This document shows, piece by piece, positions 54,967-63,630 of a stretch of 64,000 nucleotides of DNA; positions within the stretch are counted from its first letter, which is position 1, and each line of letters starts with the position of its first letter. The translations under genes were made by a program, and so were the position numbers. A model generated the notes under the pieces. The model was not told the DNA's origin. It saw only the letters and a list, made by a program, of their open reading frames with translations, and did no database searches. Source of the stretch: Hyphomicrobium sp. (GTDB taxonomy: Bacteria > Pseudomonadota > Alphaproteobacteria > Rhizobiales > Hyphomicrobiaceae); assembly GCA_017512425.1 (NCBI GenBank), contig JAFWGI010000005.1:372001-436000 (forward strand), read 5' to 3'.

Positions 54967-56334
54967 TTACGGCTGTACGAGCAAATGCTGCATCAGCGCC
55001 CGCAGTTCAGCCGGCTTGACGGGCTTATAGAGTAGTTCGCAACCGGCACGGGCGGCGCCCGTCGCGGTCGATTCACGGCGATCGGCGGTGATCACGATGG
55101 CCGGAATTTGCGCACCGGTTGCCTGCCTGATCCGGGCGATGGCTTCAAGCCCGGTGACGCCGTTGTCGAGCTGATAATCGGCGAGGATTAACGCCGGTTT
55201 GAAGGTGCTTTCGGTTAGGACTTCGCCGATATCGTCGAGGTCACGCGCGAGGCGAACGTCCGCGCCCCAGCGAGCCAGAAGCGTCTGCATCGCGGCGAGC
55301 ACATCGAGATCATTGTCGATAACGATCAGCGGCCGGCCTGCGAGGCTGGTCATCGAAATCGGCGGAAAGGCTTTCTGTTCGACGTCGAGCGGTGCGACGG
55401 CGCTTGGCGCGAGAATGGAGAAGCACGAGCCGCGGCCGACGCGCGACTTGAGCCGCACGGGATGCTCGAGCGCATCCGACATGCGTTTGACGATCGACAG
55501 ACCCAAGCCAAATCCTGGCGCGCCTGCGCGGTCGTTCGCGGAGCCGCGGTGAAACTCTTCGAAGATGCGGTCGCGTTCGGCGGCGGCGATGCCCGGCCCG
55601 GTATCCCAAACCTCAATCGACACTTTGCCACCGCGTCTCCGGGCTGCGAGCAGCACGCCGCCGCGGTCGGTGTAGCGCGTGGCGTTGGCGAGCAAGTTTT
55701 GCAGCATCCGGCGCAGCATCATCGGATCGGTCAAAACGCCGAGCGGTGTCGGCCTCCAGCGCAAATACAGGCCTTTTTTGCGCGCGATCGGGTCGCCGGA
55801 GACCGTCAGGCGTTCAAAGACGTCATTCAAGGCGACCGGCTGCAGCTTCGGTATGAACGCGCCTGCTTCGAGCTTCGACAGATCGAGGATCGAGGCGAGC
55901 AGGTCTTCGATGGTCGTCAATGCCGAAGCGATATTCGTCGTAAGCCGCCTAGCGTCGGGCGTCTCCTGCACGTCGGCCAGTTCCGATAACGTCAGCCGCG
56001 CGGCATGTAGCGGCTGCAGGAGGTCGTGTCCAACGGCCGTGAAAAAGCGTGTCTTGAAACGGTTGGCGCGTTCGCTCGCGTCGCGGGCATGCGAAAGATC
56101 GGCGTTGGCGAGTTCCAATCGCGACAGCGCGTGGTGGAGCTCATCGGTTCGGTGACGAATTTTCGCTTCGAGGCTAATGGCGGTTTGAAACAGCGAAAAT
56201 GCGTTCGCCTGCTGATCCATCGAACGTTCGACGCGCTGCATCAGGGCGTGGTTGATCTTCGCCAGCTTGCGCACTTCCTGCGCGAGCGGATCGTCGCCCT
56301 CTGGCGGATTGCTGCCGGGCGGCGTGTAGTTCAT
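54967..56334 (-). CDS. Hybrid sensor histidine kinase without membrane segment
   Basis: 455 residues. An N-terminal coiled coil (~15-85) replaces a sensor domain. HisKA box FFTAVGHDLLQPLHAARL has the phospho-accepting His, followed by HATPase motifs LLANATRYT, VWDTGPGIAAAERDRIFEEFHRG and GFGLGLSIVKRM. The C-terminal receiver (~335-455) has VIDNDLDVLAAMQ, ILADYQLDNGVTG with the phospho-acceptor, and LLYKPVKP. The start overlaps the FIST gene stop by 4 bp, so sensing is probably delegated to the FIST protein. Same layout as NosP/NahK-type pairs. Confidence 0.93.
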   Translation of the reverse strand: MNYTPPGSNPPEGDDPLAQEVRKLAKINHALMQRVERSMDQQANAFSLFQTAISLEAKIRHRTDELHHALSRLELANADLSHARDASERANRFKTRFFTAVGHDLLQPLHAARLTLSELADVQETPDARRLTTNIASALTTIEDLLASILDLSKLEAGAFIPKLQPVALNDVFERLTVSGDPIARKKGLYLRWRPTPLGVLTDPMMLRRMLQNLLANATRYTDRGGVLLAARRRGGKVSIEVWDTGPGIAAAERDRIFEEFHRGSANDRAGAPGFGLGLSIVKRMSDALEHPVRLKSRVGRGSCFSILAPSAVAPLDVEQKAFPPISMTSLAGRPLIVIDNDLDVLAAMQTLLARWGADVRLARDLDDIGEVLTESTFKPALILADYQLDNGVTGLEAIARIRQATGAQIPAIVITADRRESTATGAARAGCELLYKPVKPAELRALMQHLLVQP

Positions 56335-57575
56335 TCGTGCACCTCGGGTTTGCCGAAGGCGATACCTGTCAATGTCTGGTTCAAATGCATGGCGTTGAAC
56401 TGCTCACCGTAAGTGTGAAAACCGGCCACACCGTAACGATCGTACAATTCCTCGACCTTGTGGCGGACCTGACGGCTCTCCGAATCCAAACGACGCAGGA
56501 TGCAGTCAAATCCGAGCACGAAATCCATGCCGCCCAATCGGCGGTCGAGCGCTTCCAAGGTGTCTTGCGTGGACTTTATCATATCGCGCGCCCGGGCGAC
56601 TGTGAAAACCAGACCTTCGTCGATGGCACAAAAGAACGATAGGCTGCCATCGGGGTTCATATTGCGGATGGATCGGCAGTAATAGTCGCCACCGACTTTG
56701 ACGACGAGCGGATAGGAAGCAAAAGAAAACGGCCCGAGTTCGTTCGGCATGAGGCCTATGGCGGCGGCATATTCGCGCGATGCCGGCTCCGCGTTCAATT
56801 CGTAGACGATGCGATTTTCGGCATCAGCAGAGGTCACGACCAGCTTCGTCGCGGTCGGTTCGAAGTTTTGTGTTTTGAAAACCGCGAATGGTGCTTCGCT
56901 CGCGATAACGAACAAAAGCGCTCCGCCGCGGACCGGCGCGTTGCGATGAATGAGCGTCGTGCGCTGAAACGCGAGGCCGTCGCCAGCGGAACCGCCGATC
57001 AGTTCGATGTCGTCGAGCGCCCAATGAATGGCCGCGATCAACGCTTCCTCTTTGTTGGAAAGACCATCGATCAAGGCGAGCGCGAAGACGTTGTCGCGGA
57101 CGGTGCGGCCCGAACCGAGGATCATCTGCGTTTTCAAGCGCCGCGCGATTTCGGACGCGCGTTCGACGCCGGCCTGGTCGGCGCCGGGGATGACTTCGCT
57201 CAACACGCGGAATCCAACTTCAGGAAATGCGATCATCACGATGCCGCCTTGCATCATGCCAAGGGGGCCGACTTCGCCGGCCGTGCTGCAGCCTGAAACG
57301 GGCGTGTCAGGAAATGCCAAATTCAGCTCGCCGAGCAGTACGCCGGTATCGTGTTCGCTCGAAAAGAAGACGATGACGTGCTGGTAGGTCTCGCCACGCA
57401 GTTCGCTAAAACATGCGTGCACGGCGTCGCGCGCCGACGGCAACGCGCTTGCTGCAACCCGGATGCCGCAAGCGGCCTTCCGCGATTTGGCTGGAATAGA
57501 CAACCCGACGTCTCCCGCGAGTGCGCTGCTCTTGAGGCGGCGGCACATGTCTGCTTGTTGGCGCGACCCTGCCAT
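56331..57575 (-). CDS. FIST-domain sensory protein
   Basis: About 414 residues; start uncertain (57575 or an ATG at 57548). FIST_N is seen in YQHVIVFFSSEHDTGVLLGELNLAFPDTPVSGCSTAGEVGPLGMMQGGIV and FIST_C in VYELNAEPASREYAAAIGLMPNELGPFSFASYPLVVKVGG and GFDCILRRLDSESRQ. FIST proteins are soluble sensors; some (NosP) bind haem and nitric oxide and control an adjacent hybrid kinase. The kinase gene follows with a 4-bp overlap. The haem ligand cannot be assigned here. Confidence 0.9.
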   Translation of the reverse strand: MAGSRQQADMCRRLKSSALAGDVGLSIPAKSRKAACGIRVAASALPSARDAVHACFSELRGETYQHVIVFFSSEHDTGVLLGELNLAFPDTPVSGCSTAGEVGPLGMMQGGIVMIAFPEVGFRVLSEVIPGADQAGVERASEIARRLKTQMILGSGRTVRDNVFALALIDGLSNKEEALIAAIHWALDDIELIGGSAGDGLAFQRTTLIHRNAPVRGGALLFVIASEAPFAVFKTQNFEPTATKLVVTSADAENRIVYELNAEPASREYAAAIGLMPNELGPFSFASYPLVVKVGGDYYCRSIRNMNPDGSLSFFCAIDEGLVFTVARARDMIKSTQDTLEALDRRLGGMDFVLGFDCILRRLDSESRQVRHKVEELYDRYGVAGFHTYGEQFNAMHLNQTLTGIAFGKPEVHE

Positions 57576-57636
57576 ACGGCTGGCTTCGAACGCAACGCGC
57601 GCAACGCCGAATTAGCAGGATTTCGCGTGAGCGCCG

Positions 57637-59367
57637 TTAACGGGCGTCGACCAAGCCTGAATCGATCAAGCGGCGGTGGAAGCCCAGAATCTCATCCTGC
57701 TTGACGCAAGTGAAATACCGCCCATCGCAAAGCTTCAGGAGACGCATGCGCTCCTGATAGGCCGGCGACAGCGGCATGCCGGCGGCTTCGAGCAGAACCG
57801 TGCCTAGATACGGGACTTCAAGCGTCTCGACGCTCGGCATCGGCGGCGGTTGATAGTTAAGCCCCTCGATCGTGTAGTAGGTATCGTAGCCGGGGCTTTC
57901 GGGTGTCAGCTTGATGTCTTCGGCCGTCAGCTTGTCGTCGAAACCGAGCAGCATACGCGTCGCGACCGGTTGATGATCGCCATATTGGACAATGAGGAAG
58001 TGCTCATCTGGAAAGCGGGCGAGAAGATCTGCGCGGAAGGCATCGTAGTCCATCTTCGCCATAGCAAGGCGGCGGAGATATTCATTCATTTCGGGATCGG
58101 TTCCAGCGCCGCCGCCCGGCACGTTGACCTCGGGCTCATACGGGCTGCGATAGGGCAGGTGCGTTGCCGACGTGATGATGTAGGTGAAGGTTGGTGCGCG
58201 CGACGATGCCATGTGCTGTTCGAAATGCTTCAGCACATTGCCGTAATAGAATTTGTCGCGTTCGTTGTAGCGCTTCGCGCCTTGCGCCTTGAAATCGAAA
58301 ATTTCGGGCATGCCGGCGGCGGCATAGAAGCGGCCATTCGACACGAAGTCTTTTGGAACCGGGTAGAAAACGGAGTTGCGATAGCCGCAGCGCGCCAGGC
58401 TTTGCGGCAGCGTGTCGTGGACTTTGCCCTGCATGAGCGATTGCACAAACGTCCGCATGCCGCCGAACGAATACGTCGAGACGCCGGCAAGGACCGAGAA
58501 CTCGGTCAGCCATGAGGCGCCGCCATAGGTTTCGACGCGCAGCCGGTGCAGTTTACCGTCGAACGATTTGAAAAACGGATCGAGCGACGTGTCGTATTTG
58601 AGCGTTGGGAAGAACGACGGCGGAACGACGCTCTCCTGATGAATTAGAATGATGTGCGGCGGCTTCTGCTCGGCGACGCACGACATGGGTACTTTGAACA
58701 ATGGCTTCGGCTGGCTTGGCAGCGCTTCGAGAAGCTGGCCGCGCCACAGCGTCTCGAGCGTTTCCGACCAGGACGCATAGAACGACGACAGATACAGGTT
58801 GTCCCAGAAGAAGAGCGTGTTGCGGCGCTCACCCTTGGCGCCGCCGGCCCACACTGTGAGCGCAACGCTGATGACGAGCACAATGGCGCTGAGGTGACGG
58901 GGAATGCGCGATGAGTCGCGATTGTAAAGGACGTAGCCGAGCAGCCCTGTGGCCAGGAACGATAACGCGATCGCGATCAGATGGACGCGATGATCGACCC
59001 AGAGATATTTGAGTGTCGAGAGCGACGTCAGATAGAACACGACGTCGTAGGCGTGCAGCACCATTTCGATGTAATGGCGTTTGACGTCGGAGGCGACGAC
59101 GATCATCGTGACCGCGGCAGCGACGACGGCAATCGAAAACAGAATGCGGCGCGTTAATAAAGTGAGCGCAGCGGTGATGCTGGTTGTGATCGCGCTGGCA
59201 AAAATGATGGTCTCGCGCCAGCCTTCATAGCGCCAGTGATAATAGGCAAGCGCTGCCGCGATGACAGTCGTTGCAACGGCAACGGTGGTCGTGGAAAACA
59301 GACCGCCCGCCGTGAAAACACTGTAGGTCCGCCGGGTGCGCGCGTCTGAAAGGGGTTCGCTGGTCAT
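57637..59367 (-). CDS. LTA-synthase/phosphoglycerol-transferase-like sulfatase
   Basis: 576 residues. Five N-terminal membrane helices (~20-200) precede an extracytoplasmic sulfatase-fold domain. The metal/nucleophile segment PHIILIHQESVVPPSFF, TYGGASWLTEFSVLAGVSTYSFG, FTYIITSATHLPY and LIVQYGDHQP are the family positions. The nucleophile position after the ...QES is Val/Val rather than the usual Thr, which may alter activity; the alignment is by eye. It likely transfers a phosphoglycerol or phosphoethanolamine group to a periplasmic glycan. Confidence 0.85.
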   Translation of the reverse strand: MTSEPLSDARTRRTYSVFTAGGLFSTTTVAVATTVIAAALAYYHWRYEGWRETIIFASAITTSITAALTLLTRRILFSIAVVAAAVTMIVVASDVKRHYIEMVLHAYDVVFYLTSLSTLKYLWVDHRVHLIAIALSFLATGLLGYVLYNRDSSRIPRHLSAIVLVISVALTVWAGGAKGERRNTLFFWDNLYLSSFYASWSETLETLWRGQLLEALPSQPKPLFKVPMSCVAEQKPPHIILIHQESVVPPSFFPTLKYDTSLDPFFKSFDGKLHRLRVETYGGASWLTEFSVLAGVSTYSFGGMRTFVQSLMQGKVHDTLPQSLARCGYRNSVFYPVPKDFVSNGRFYAAAGMPEIFDFKAQGAKRYNERDKFYYGNVLKHFEQHMASSRAPTFTYIITSATHLPYRSPYEPEVNVPGGGAGTDPEMNEYLRRLAMAKMDYDAFRADLLARFPDEHFLIVQYGDHQPVATRMLLGFDDKLTAEDIKLTPESPGYDTYYTIEGLNYQPPPMPSVETLEVPYLGTVLLEAAGMPLSPAYQERMRLLKLCDGRYFTCVKQDEILGFHRRLIDSGLVDAR

Positions 59368-59617
59368 CTACGTTGTAAGTCTGAAGCCTTGTGCGGCGAG
59401 GCAGCCGGCTGCGGGTGTTATGCTGCGCGCGGGTATGGCGAAAGCAGACGTTTGTAAGTGCATGCCAGTTGCGGCAGGTCAATGGCGGCTGCGTCGCCTT
59501 GGCGACAGAATTTCGGGCGTCCTTAAAACCTGTGCCATAGGCCGTTTGGCAATGCGGGCGAACGCCTAGGTTTGAACGCGAAGCAGACCGTCGATCGAGG
59601 CTTACGCAGTGTTCGCT

Positions 59618-59687
59618 GCACTGCAAGAAAACCGCGCATTTGCAGTGCAAGCGCGACAAGCGCCGCAAATGCGACATTGCAAGCAAT
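59618..59687. promoter_or_regulatory. Cluster of TGCAA inverted repeats upstream of HAD-CBS gene
   Basis: GCACTGCAA (59618-59626) and TTGCAGTGC (59640-59648) are a perfect 9-bp dyad with 13-bp spacing. ATTGC-AA-GCAAT follows at 59676-59687. The shared TGCAA/TTGCA core recurs four times in 70 bp, 100-170 bp ahead of the gene start. This looks like a multi-site operator. The 419-bp gap holds no other supported feature. Confidence 0.45.
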
Positions 59688-59786
59688 TTTCGGCAGACCT
59701 TACGTCGCGTTGCGCACGGGGGCGTCGGGGCTAATCTTCCCCACCATGTTTCCAATTCATTGCATCTTTGGCGAGTTCCAATCCCG

Positions 59787-61022
59787 ATGACGCTGCAAGC
59801 CATCATCATTCGGGCGGACGGCGCATTTGCTGAAACCGAGGAGCTGCGGCGCCAGGCGTTTATTGCGGCGTTTGCAGAAGCAGGCTTCGATTGGACGATC
59901 GATCGCACGGCTTTTGGCGAGTCACGCCGGCTTGGGAGTCTCAAGAATCGCATGGCGCATTTCGTGCGCCAGTATATGAAGCGCGGAGGCGAGACGCTTG
60001 ACGTCGAGCCGCTCGTATCGGCGATGCACCGGCGCGCGTGTAAGGTCTTTCAGAAGCTGATTGCCGACGGTGCGCTCGATCCCCGCGCGGGTATCCGTGA
60101 GCTAGTCGTGACGGCACGTCAGGACGACGTCAAACTCGCGCTGACCGGTACGATGAAACGCGAGGATGCCGATAGGATGCTGATTCACGCTTTCGGCTCG
60201 CGTGGCCCGGAGATGTTCGATTGCATATCGCTTGTGAGCGATGCCGACGCCCCGGTCACTGACGAAGAACTTTATCTGCAAACATTGACCAAGCTCGATG
60301 TCGAGCGCGACCATTGTCTCGTGATCGAAGCGACGTTGCGGGGTGCGACGGCCGCCGCTGCTGTAGGGCTGCCGGTCATCACGACGCGCAGCGCGTTTTG
60401 CAACGAATGTCCGAGCGCCGGCGATAGCGCCGGTTTCTTTGAAGATCTCCCGAGCGTTGTGCTGCGTACAGGCGAACGCCGGTTTCACAGTTGCAGCGCT
60501 GATGAGCGCGCGGGACTTTTGTCGGCACTGCAAGTGCTGCATTGCGGCTCTGACGGAGCCGGGACATCGACCACTGGGGTTGCTACCATGCGCGTTTCCG
60601 ACATTCTGAAAAGCAAAGGCTCGGCCGTCAAAACGGTTGAAGCGACGGCAACGATACGGGCGCTGGCTCAGGCGCTCAAAACCGAGAGCGTCGGCGCCAT
60701 GGTCGTCAAGACGCAGGCGGGCGGCGTTGCGGGTATTATCTCGGAGCGCGACTTGGCGCGTGGATTGGCGCAGTACGGCGGCGACATGGCATCGCTGCCG
60801 GTTTCAGCGTTGATGACGGCGACGGTTATCACCTGCGCGACAGAGGACACGGTCGCGACCGTGGCGAAGGTCATGACGCAACGACGCATCCGTCATCTGC
60901 CGGTCGTTGTCGATGGCAAGCTGTCGGGGTTGATCAGTATCGGTGACGTGCTGAAATACCGGCTCGATGAAGTGCAGCTCGAAGCCAACGTCCTTCGCGA
61001 TTTCGCTTTGGCGCGGAAATAG
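59787..61022 (+). CDS. Pseudo-HAD (CbbY-like) domain fused to CBS pair
   Basis: 411 residues. The first ~225 follow the CbbY branch of HAD phosphatases (ETEELRRQAFIAAFAEAGFDW, RMAHFVRQYM). The catalytic DxD is IIIRADGAF, so nucleophile Asp is Arg9; the motif III KP.P lysine is absent (PVTDEELYL); the motif IV ED is E181-A182. The enzyme is therefore probably dead. From M268 (MRVSDILKSKG) two CBS repeats follow (VGAMVVKTQAGGVAGIISERDLARG, VSALMTATVITCATEDTVATVAKVMTQRRIRHLPVVVDGKLSGLISIGD), which usually bind adenine nucleotides. It may be a regulatory sensor of a sugar phosphate and energy state. The CBS part could also be made separately from 60588. Confidence 0.85.
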   Translation: MTLQAIIIRADGAFAETEELRRQAFIAAFAEAGFDWTIDRTAFGESRRLGSLKNRMAHFVRQYMKRGGETLDVEPLVSAMHRRACKVFQKLIADGALDPRAGIRELVVTARQDDVKLALTGTMKREDADRMLIHAFGSRGPEMFDCISLVSDADAPVTDEELYLQTLTKLDVERDHCLVIEATLRGATAAAAVGLPVITTRSAFCNECPSAGDSAGFFEDLPSVVLRTGERRFHSCSADERAGLLSALQVLHCGSDGAGTSTTGVATMRVSDILKSKGSAVKTVEATATIRALAQALKTESVGAMVVKTQAGGVAGIISERDLARGLAQYGGDMASLPVSALMTATVITCATEDTVATVAKVMTQRRIRHLPVVVDGKLSGLISIGDVLKYRLDEVQLEANVLRDFALARK

Positions 61023-61066
61023 TACGTGATGCTCATTCGGGACGTCCGAGACGTCGAATTTTGAAG

Positions 61067-61333
61067 TTAAAATTTTGCCGGCGTTCCAGCGAAGACAAAG
61101 CCGCTCGATCGCGCGGAGACCGAATTACGGACTGCTGTCGGCGTTGCCGCTGCCAGCGTGACCTTGGCAGCTGTTTCAGCGTTTGCGGTGTGGCCACTAG
61201 CCAGTGGTGACGTCAGTTGCGAAGCAGCTTCGGTTTGCGGCTGCGAGCCGCTCGGCAGCGCCACGACCGCAGCTGCCCCAATCGCATAAACTGCAATCGC
61301 GTAGTAGAACACTTCTGAATGCTGCGTCGTCAT
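61067..61333 (-). CDS. Small membrane-anchored hypothetical protein
   Basis: 88 residues: one N-terminal membrane helix (VFYYAIAVYAIGAAAVVALP) followed by an Ala/Thr/Ser-rich tail. No family is recognised. The start is 30 bp downstream of the stop of the next small gene, on the same strand, so the two may be an operon. Confidence 0.5.
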   Translation of the reverse strand: MTTQHSEVFYYAIAVYAIGAAAVVALPSGSQPQTEAASQLTSPLASGHTANAETAAKVTLAAATPTAVRNSVSARSSGFVFAGTPAKF

Positions 61334-61363
61334 GCGGTTCTCAAAGGCTACGCGATGCCGGTC

Positions 61364-61564
61364 TCACGATCGCAAAATCATCGCCGGGTCCAGATCAGCT
61401 GGCACGTGGATCGGCCCCAGCGGGTTCAAATCGGATACCGCGAACGCGTGGCGCACCTGCGCGAACCCGCCGTGCGAATAAGCAACGGGAAAGCGGGCCT
61501 CGCATTGCGGTTCAACTTGCGTATCGACGGTCTCAAGCCGCGCGAGTTCAATCTGTTCCGTCAT
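61364..61564 (-). CDS. Small hypothetical protein
   Basis: 66 residues, mixed composition (MTEQIELARLETVDTQVEP ... HVPADLDPAMILRS), not membrane-bound. AGGAAGCAGCG just before the ATG is a strong ribosome-binding site, the main support for it. No family recognised. The membrane-anchored small gene follows. Confidence 0.5.
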   Translation of the reverse strand: MTEQIELARLETVDTQVEPQCEARFPVAYSHGGFAQVRHAFAVSDLNPLGPIHVPADLDPAMILRS

Positions 61565-61946
61565 CGCTGCTTCCTATTTGGTTTCCGTATGGGGCGGAAT
61601 ATCGTCGAAACGCCGCACCCCAACCATTCGTTCCAAGCGCTTAGCCAGCGACCCCTACGGAGTATTACGCGGCGGCTGTATGCGCCGCTAAACCCTGCTC
61701 AGAGGCGGAAAAATCATGAAAGTGCGCATCGTACCCGCCACCAGGGCGTGGCACGATGCGCAAGACGGGGAAGGACATTGAATCGAAGATTCCCCGAGTG
61801 TGGGCGACAGCGCGTGATCACCCGGCGCTGGCATGGCCCTCATGCCAAATGCGAGCCTATGACGTGCTGTTGCCGCGGACCCCAATGGCTCAGGGCAGGT
61901 CAGTCTGGGCCGCGGACGCGTTAACAGTCAATCGCAGCTTGCCCCA

Positions 61947-61962
61947 TAAGTAGTGGTACTTA
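61947..61962. promoter_or_regulatory. Inverted repeat upstream of MASE1 kinase gene
   Basis: TAAGTA-GTGG-TACTTA is a perfect 6-bp dyad ending 48 bp before the kinase start, within the 446-bp gap 61565-62010 that otherwise shows no gene. It is a candidate site for autoregulation by the FixJ-like regulator encoded downstream. Confidence 0.4.
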
Positions 61963-62010
61963 GTGCGTGCGGCTTCGCTCAGGACGCGAACTCAGGCAGA
62001 ACAGCGCCCA

Positions 62011-63630
62011 ATGGCACTGATGGAAACGACACCGCAGACGAAGTCGCTGCAGCCACTGTTGATCCTGCTGACCTACACGCTCGTGTATTTGGCGCTCGAT
62101 CACGTCAGCTACCTGAAACCGTACGGCACATTCGGCGTCACACCTTGGAACCCGCAGTCCGGATTGAGCGTGGCGCTCATTTATCTCGCGGGGCCAGCGT
62201 ATGCGCCGGCCGTGCTGGCATCAGCGGCTGCTGCCGATTATTTGCTGCGCGGAGGGCCGCTTCCCTGGTTCATGGAGCTTGCGACGTCGCTGGCGCTCGG
62301 CGCCGTCTATGTCGCCGCCGGCGTCGCGCTGCGGGGCATGAAGGACTTCGACTCCCGGCTCAGCGCTTCCCGCGACATCATGATTTTGATCGGCATTGCC
62401 GGCACGACGGCCGCCGTATCAACCGTTCTCTACACGCTTGTCATTTCGCTTGGTGGTGAACTTGGGCGCGGCGAATTCGGGTACGTGGCCTGGCGCGGCT
62501 TCATTGGCGACTTTATCGGTATTCTCGTCGTCGTACCGGCGATCTTCGTGTTGTTCGTCATGCGCCCGCTGCCGCGTATCGATCGCGACTGGATACTGCA
62601 ATTGGCGGCGATCATTGCCGCGTTGATTTTGATTTTCGGTTATCGCGAAGCAACGGCGTTTCAGCTCTTCTACCTGCTTTTCCTGCCGTTGTTGTGGGTT
62701 GCCATGCGCTACGGCACTGCCGGCGCTGCCGTGGCGCTGGCAGTTATACAAGTCGGTCTGGTGATCGGCTCGGAAGTGCGTTTCGGTAACGATCCAGGCC
62801 TCGCCGCCATGCAGACGCTGATGATCGCGCTGGCGGTCACCGGCCTGATCGTCGGCGCAATCGTTTCGGAGCGGCAAACGGCGTCGGCCCGCATTCGCGA
62901 TCAGCAAGCAGCGTTGAGTAGTGCGCTGCGTGTGCGCGCGGCTGGAGAAATTGCGGCCGCCATCGGCCACGAGATCAACCAGCCGCTGACGGCGATCAAG
63001 ACATACGCCTCAGTCGCATCGAATGCCGTGCGCACGGGCAATGAATCGCTTGCGCGCGAAGCGCTCGACAAACTGACCGTGCAGAGCGATCGCGCAGCGC
63101 GTGTCATCAAGAGTATTCGCGACCTGTTGCGGCAAGGAAGCTGCGAGCCGGCGCCGCTCGACATCGATGCGATGTTCAAAGAGTTCGTCGATCTGTTCGG
63201 CAATGATCTGGCGGCCAAGGGGGTATCCCTAACCGCGTCAATACCGGATGATTTTCCAACCGTCATGGCTGACAGAGTGCAGTTAACGCAGGCATTGCAC
63301 AACTTGGTCACGAACAGTTGCGACGCGATTCTGGATGTCAGACCTTATGGTCACATTTCGATGGTTGTGACCTGCCCAAGCAACGATCGCTTCTCGATCG
63401 CCGTTCTTGATGACGGCCCCGGATTTCCGCTGGGCTTTAATACGCTGGAGCCGAACCTATTTGTAACTACGAAGCCCGAGGGGTCCGGCATCGGCCTCAG
63501 CATCGCTCGCACCATTGCGGAAGCACATGGCGGGCGGCTTGAAATTGATACGTCAATGCGCGGCGCATGCGTCAGGATGATCTTACCGAAAACGAGAGCG
63601 ACCGATGAGCCATACAGTTTCAATTATTGA
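62011..63630 (+). CDS. MASE1-type membrane sensor histidine kinase
   Basis: 539 residues from MALMETTPQTKS (an upstream in-frame start at 61963 adds unlikely basic residues). About eight membrane helices of the MASE1 type occupy ~20-290 (YTLVYLALDHVSYL, TPWNPQSGLSVALIYLAGPAYAPAVL, FIGDFIGILVVVPAIFVLF). The HisKA box IAAAIGHEINQPLTAIKTY and the HATPase motifs NSCDAILDV, VLDDGPGFP and GSGIGLSIARTIAEAHGG are complete. Its 3' end overlaps the response regulator start by 26 bp, a FixL/FixJ-like pair. Confidence 0.93.
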   Translation: MALMETTPQTKSLQPLLILLTYTLVYLALDHVSYLKPYGTFGVTPWNPQSGLSVALIYLAGPAYAPAVLASAAAADYLLRGGPLPWFMELATSLALGAVYVAAGVALRGMKDFDSRLSASRDIMILIGIAGTTAAVSTVLYTLVISLGGELGRGEFGYVAWRGFIGDFIGILVVVPAIFVLFVMRPLPRIDRDWILQLAAIIAALILIFGYREATAFQLFYLLFLPLLWVAMRYGTAGAAVALAVIQVGLVIGSEVRFGNDPGLAAMQTLMIALAVTGLIVGAIVSERQTASARIRDQQAALSSALRVRAAGEIAAAIGHEINQPLTAIKTYASVASNAVRTGNESLAREALDKLTVQSDRAARVIKSIRDLLRQGSCEPAPLDIDAMFKEFVDLFGNDLAAKGVSLTASIPDDFPTVMADRVQLTQALHNLVTNSCDAILDVRPYGHISMVVTCPSNDRFSIAVLDDGPGFPLGFNTLEPNLFVTTKPEGSGIGLSIARTIAEAHGGRLEIDTSMRGACVRMILPKTRATDEPYSFNY

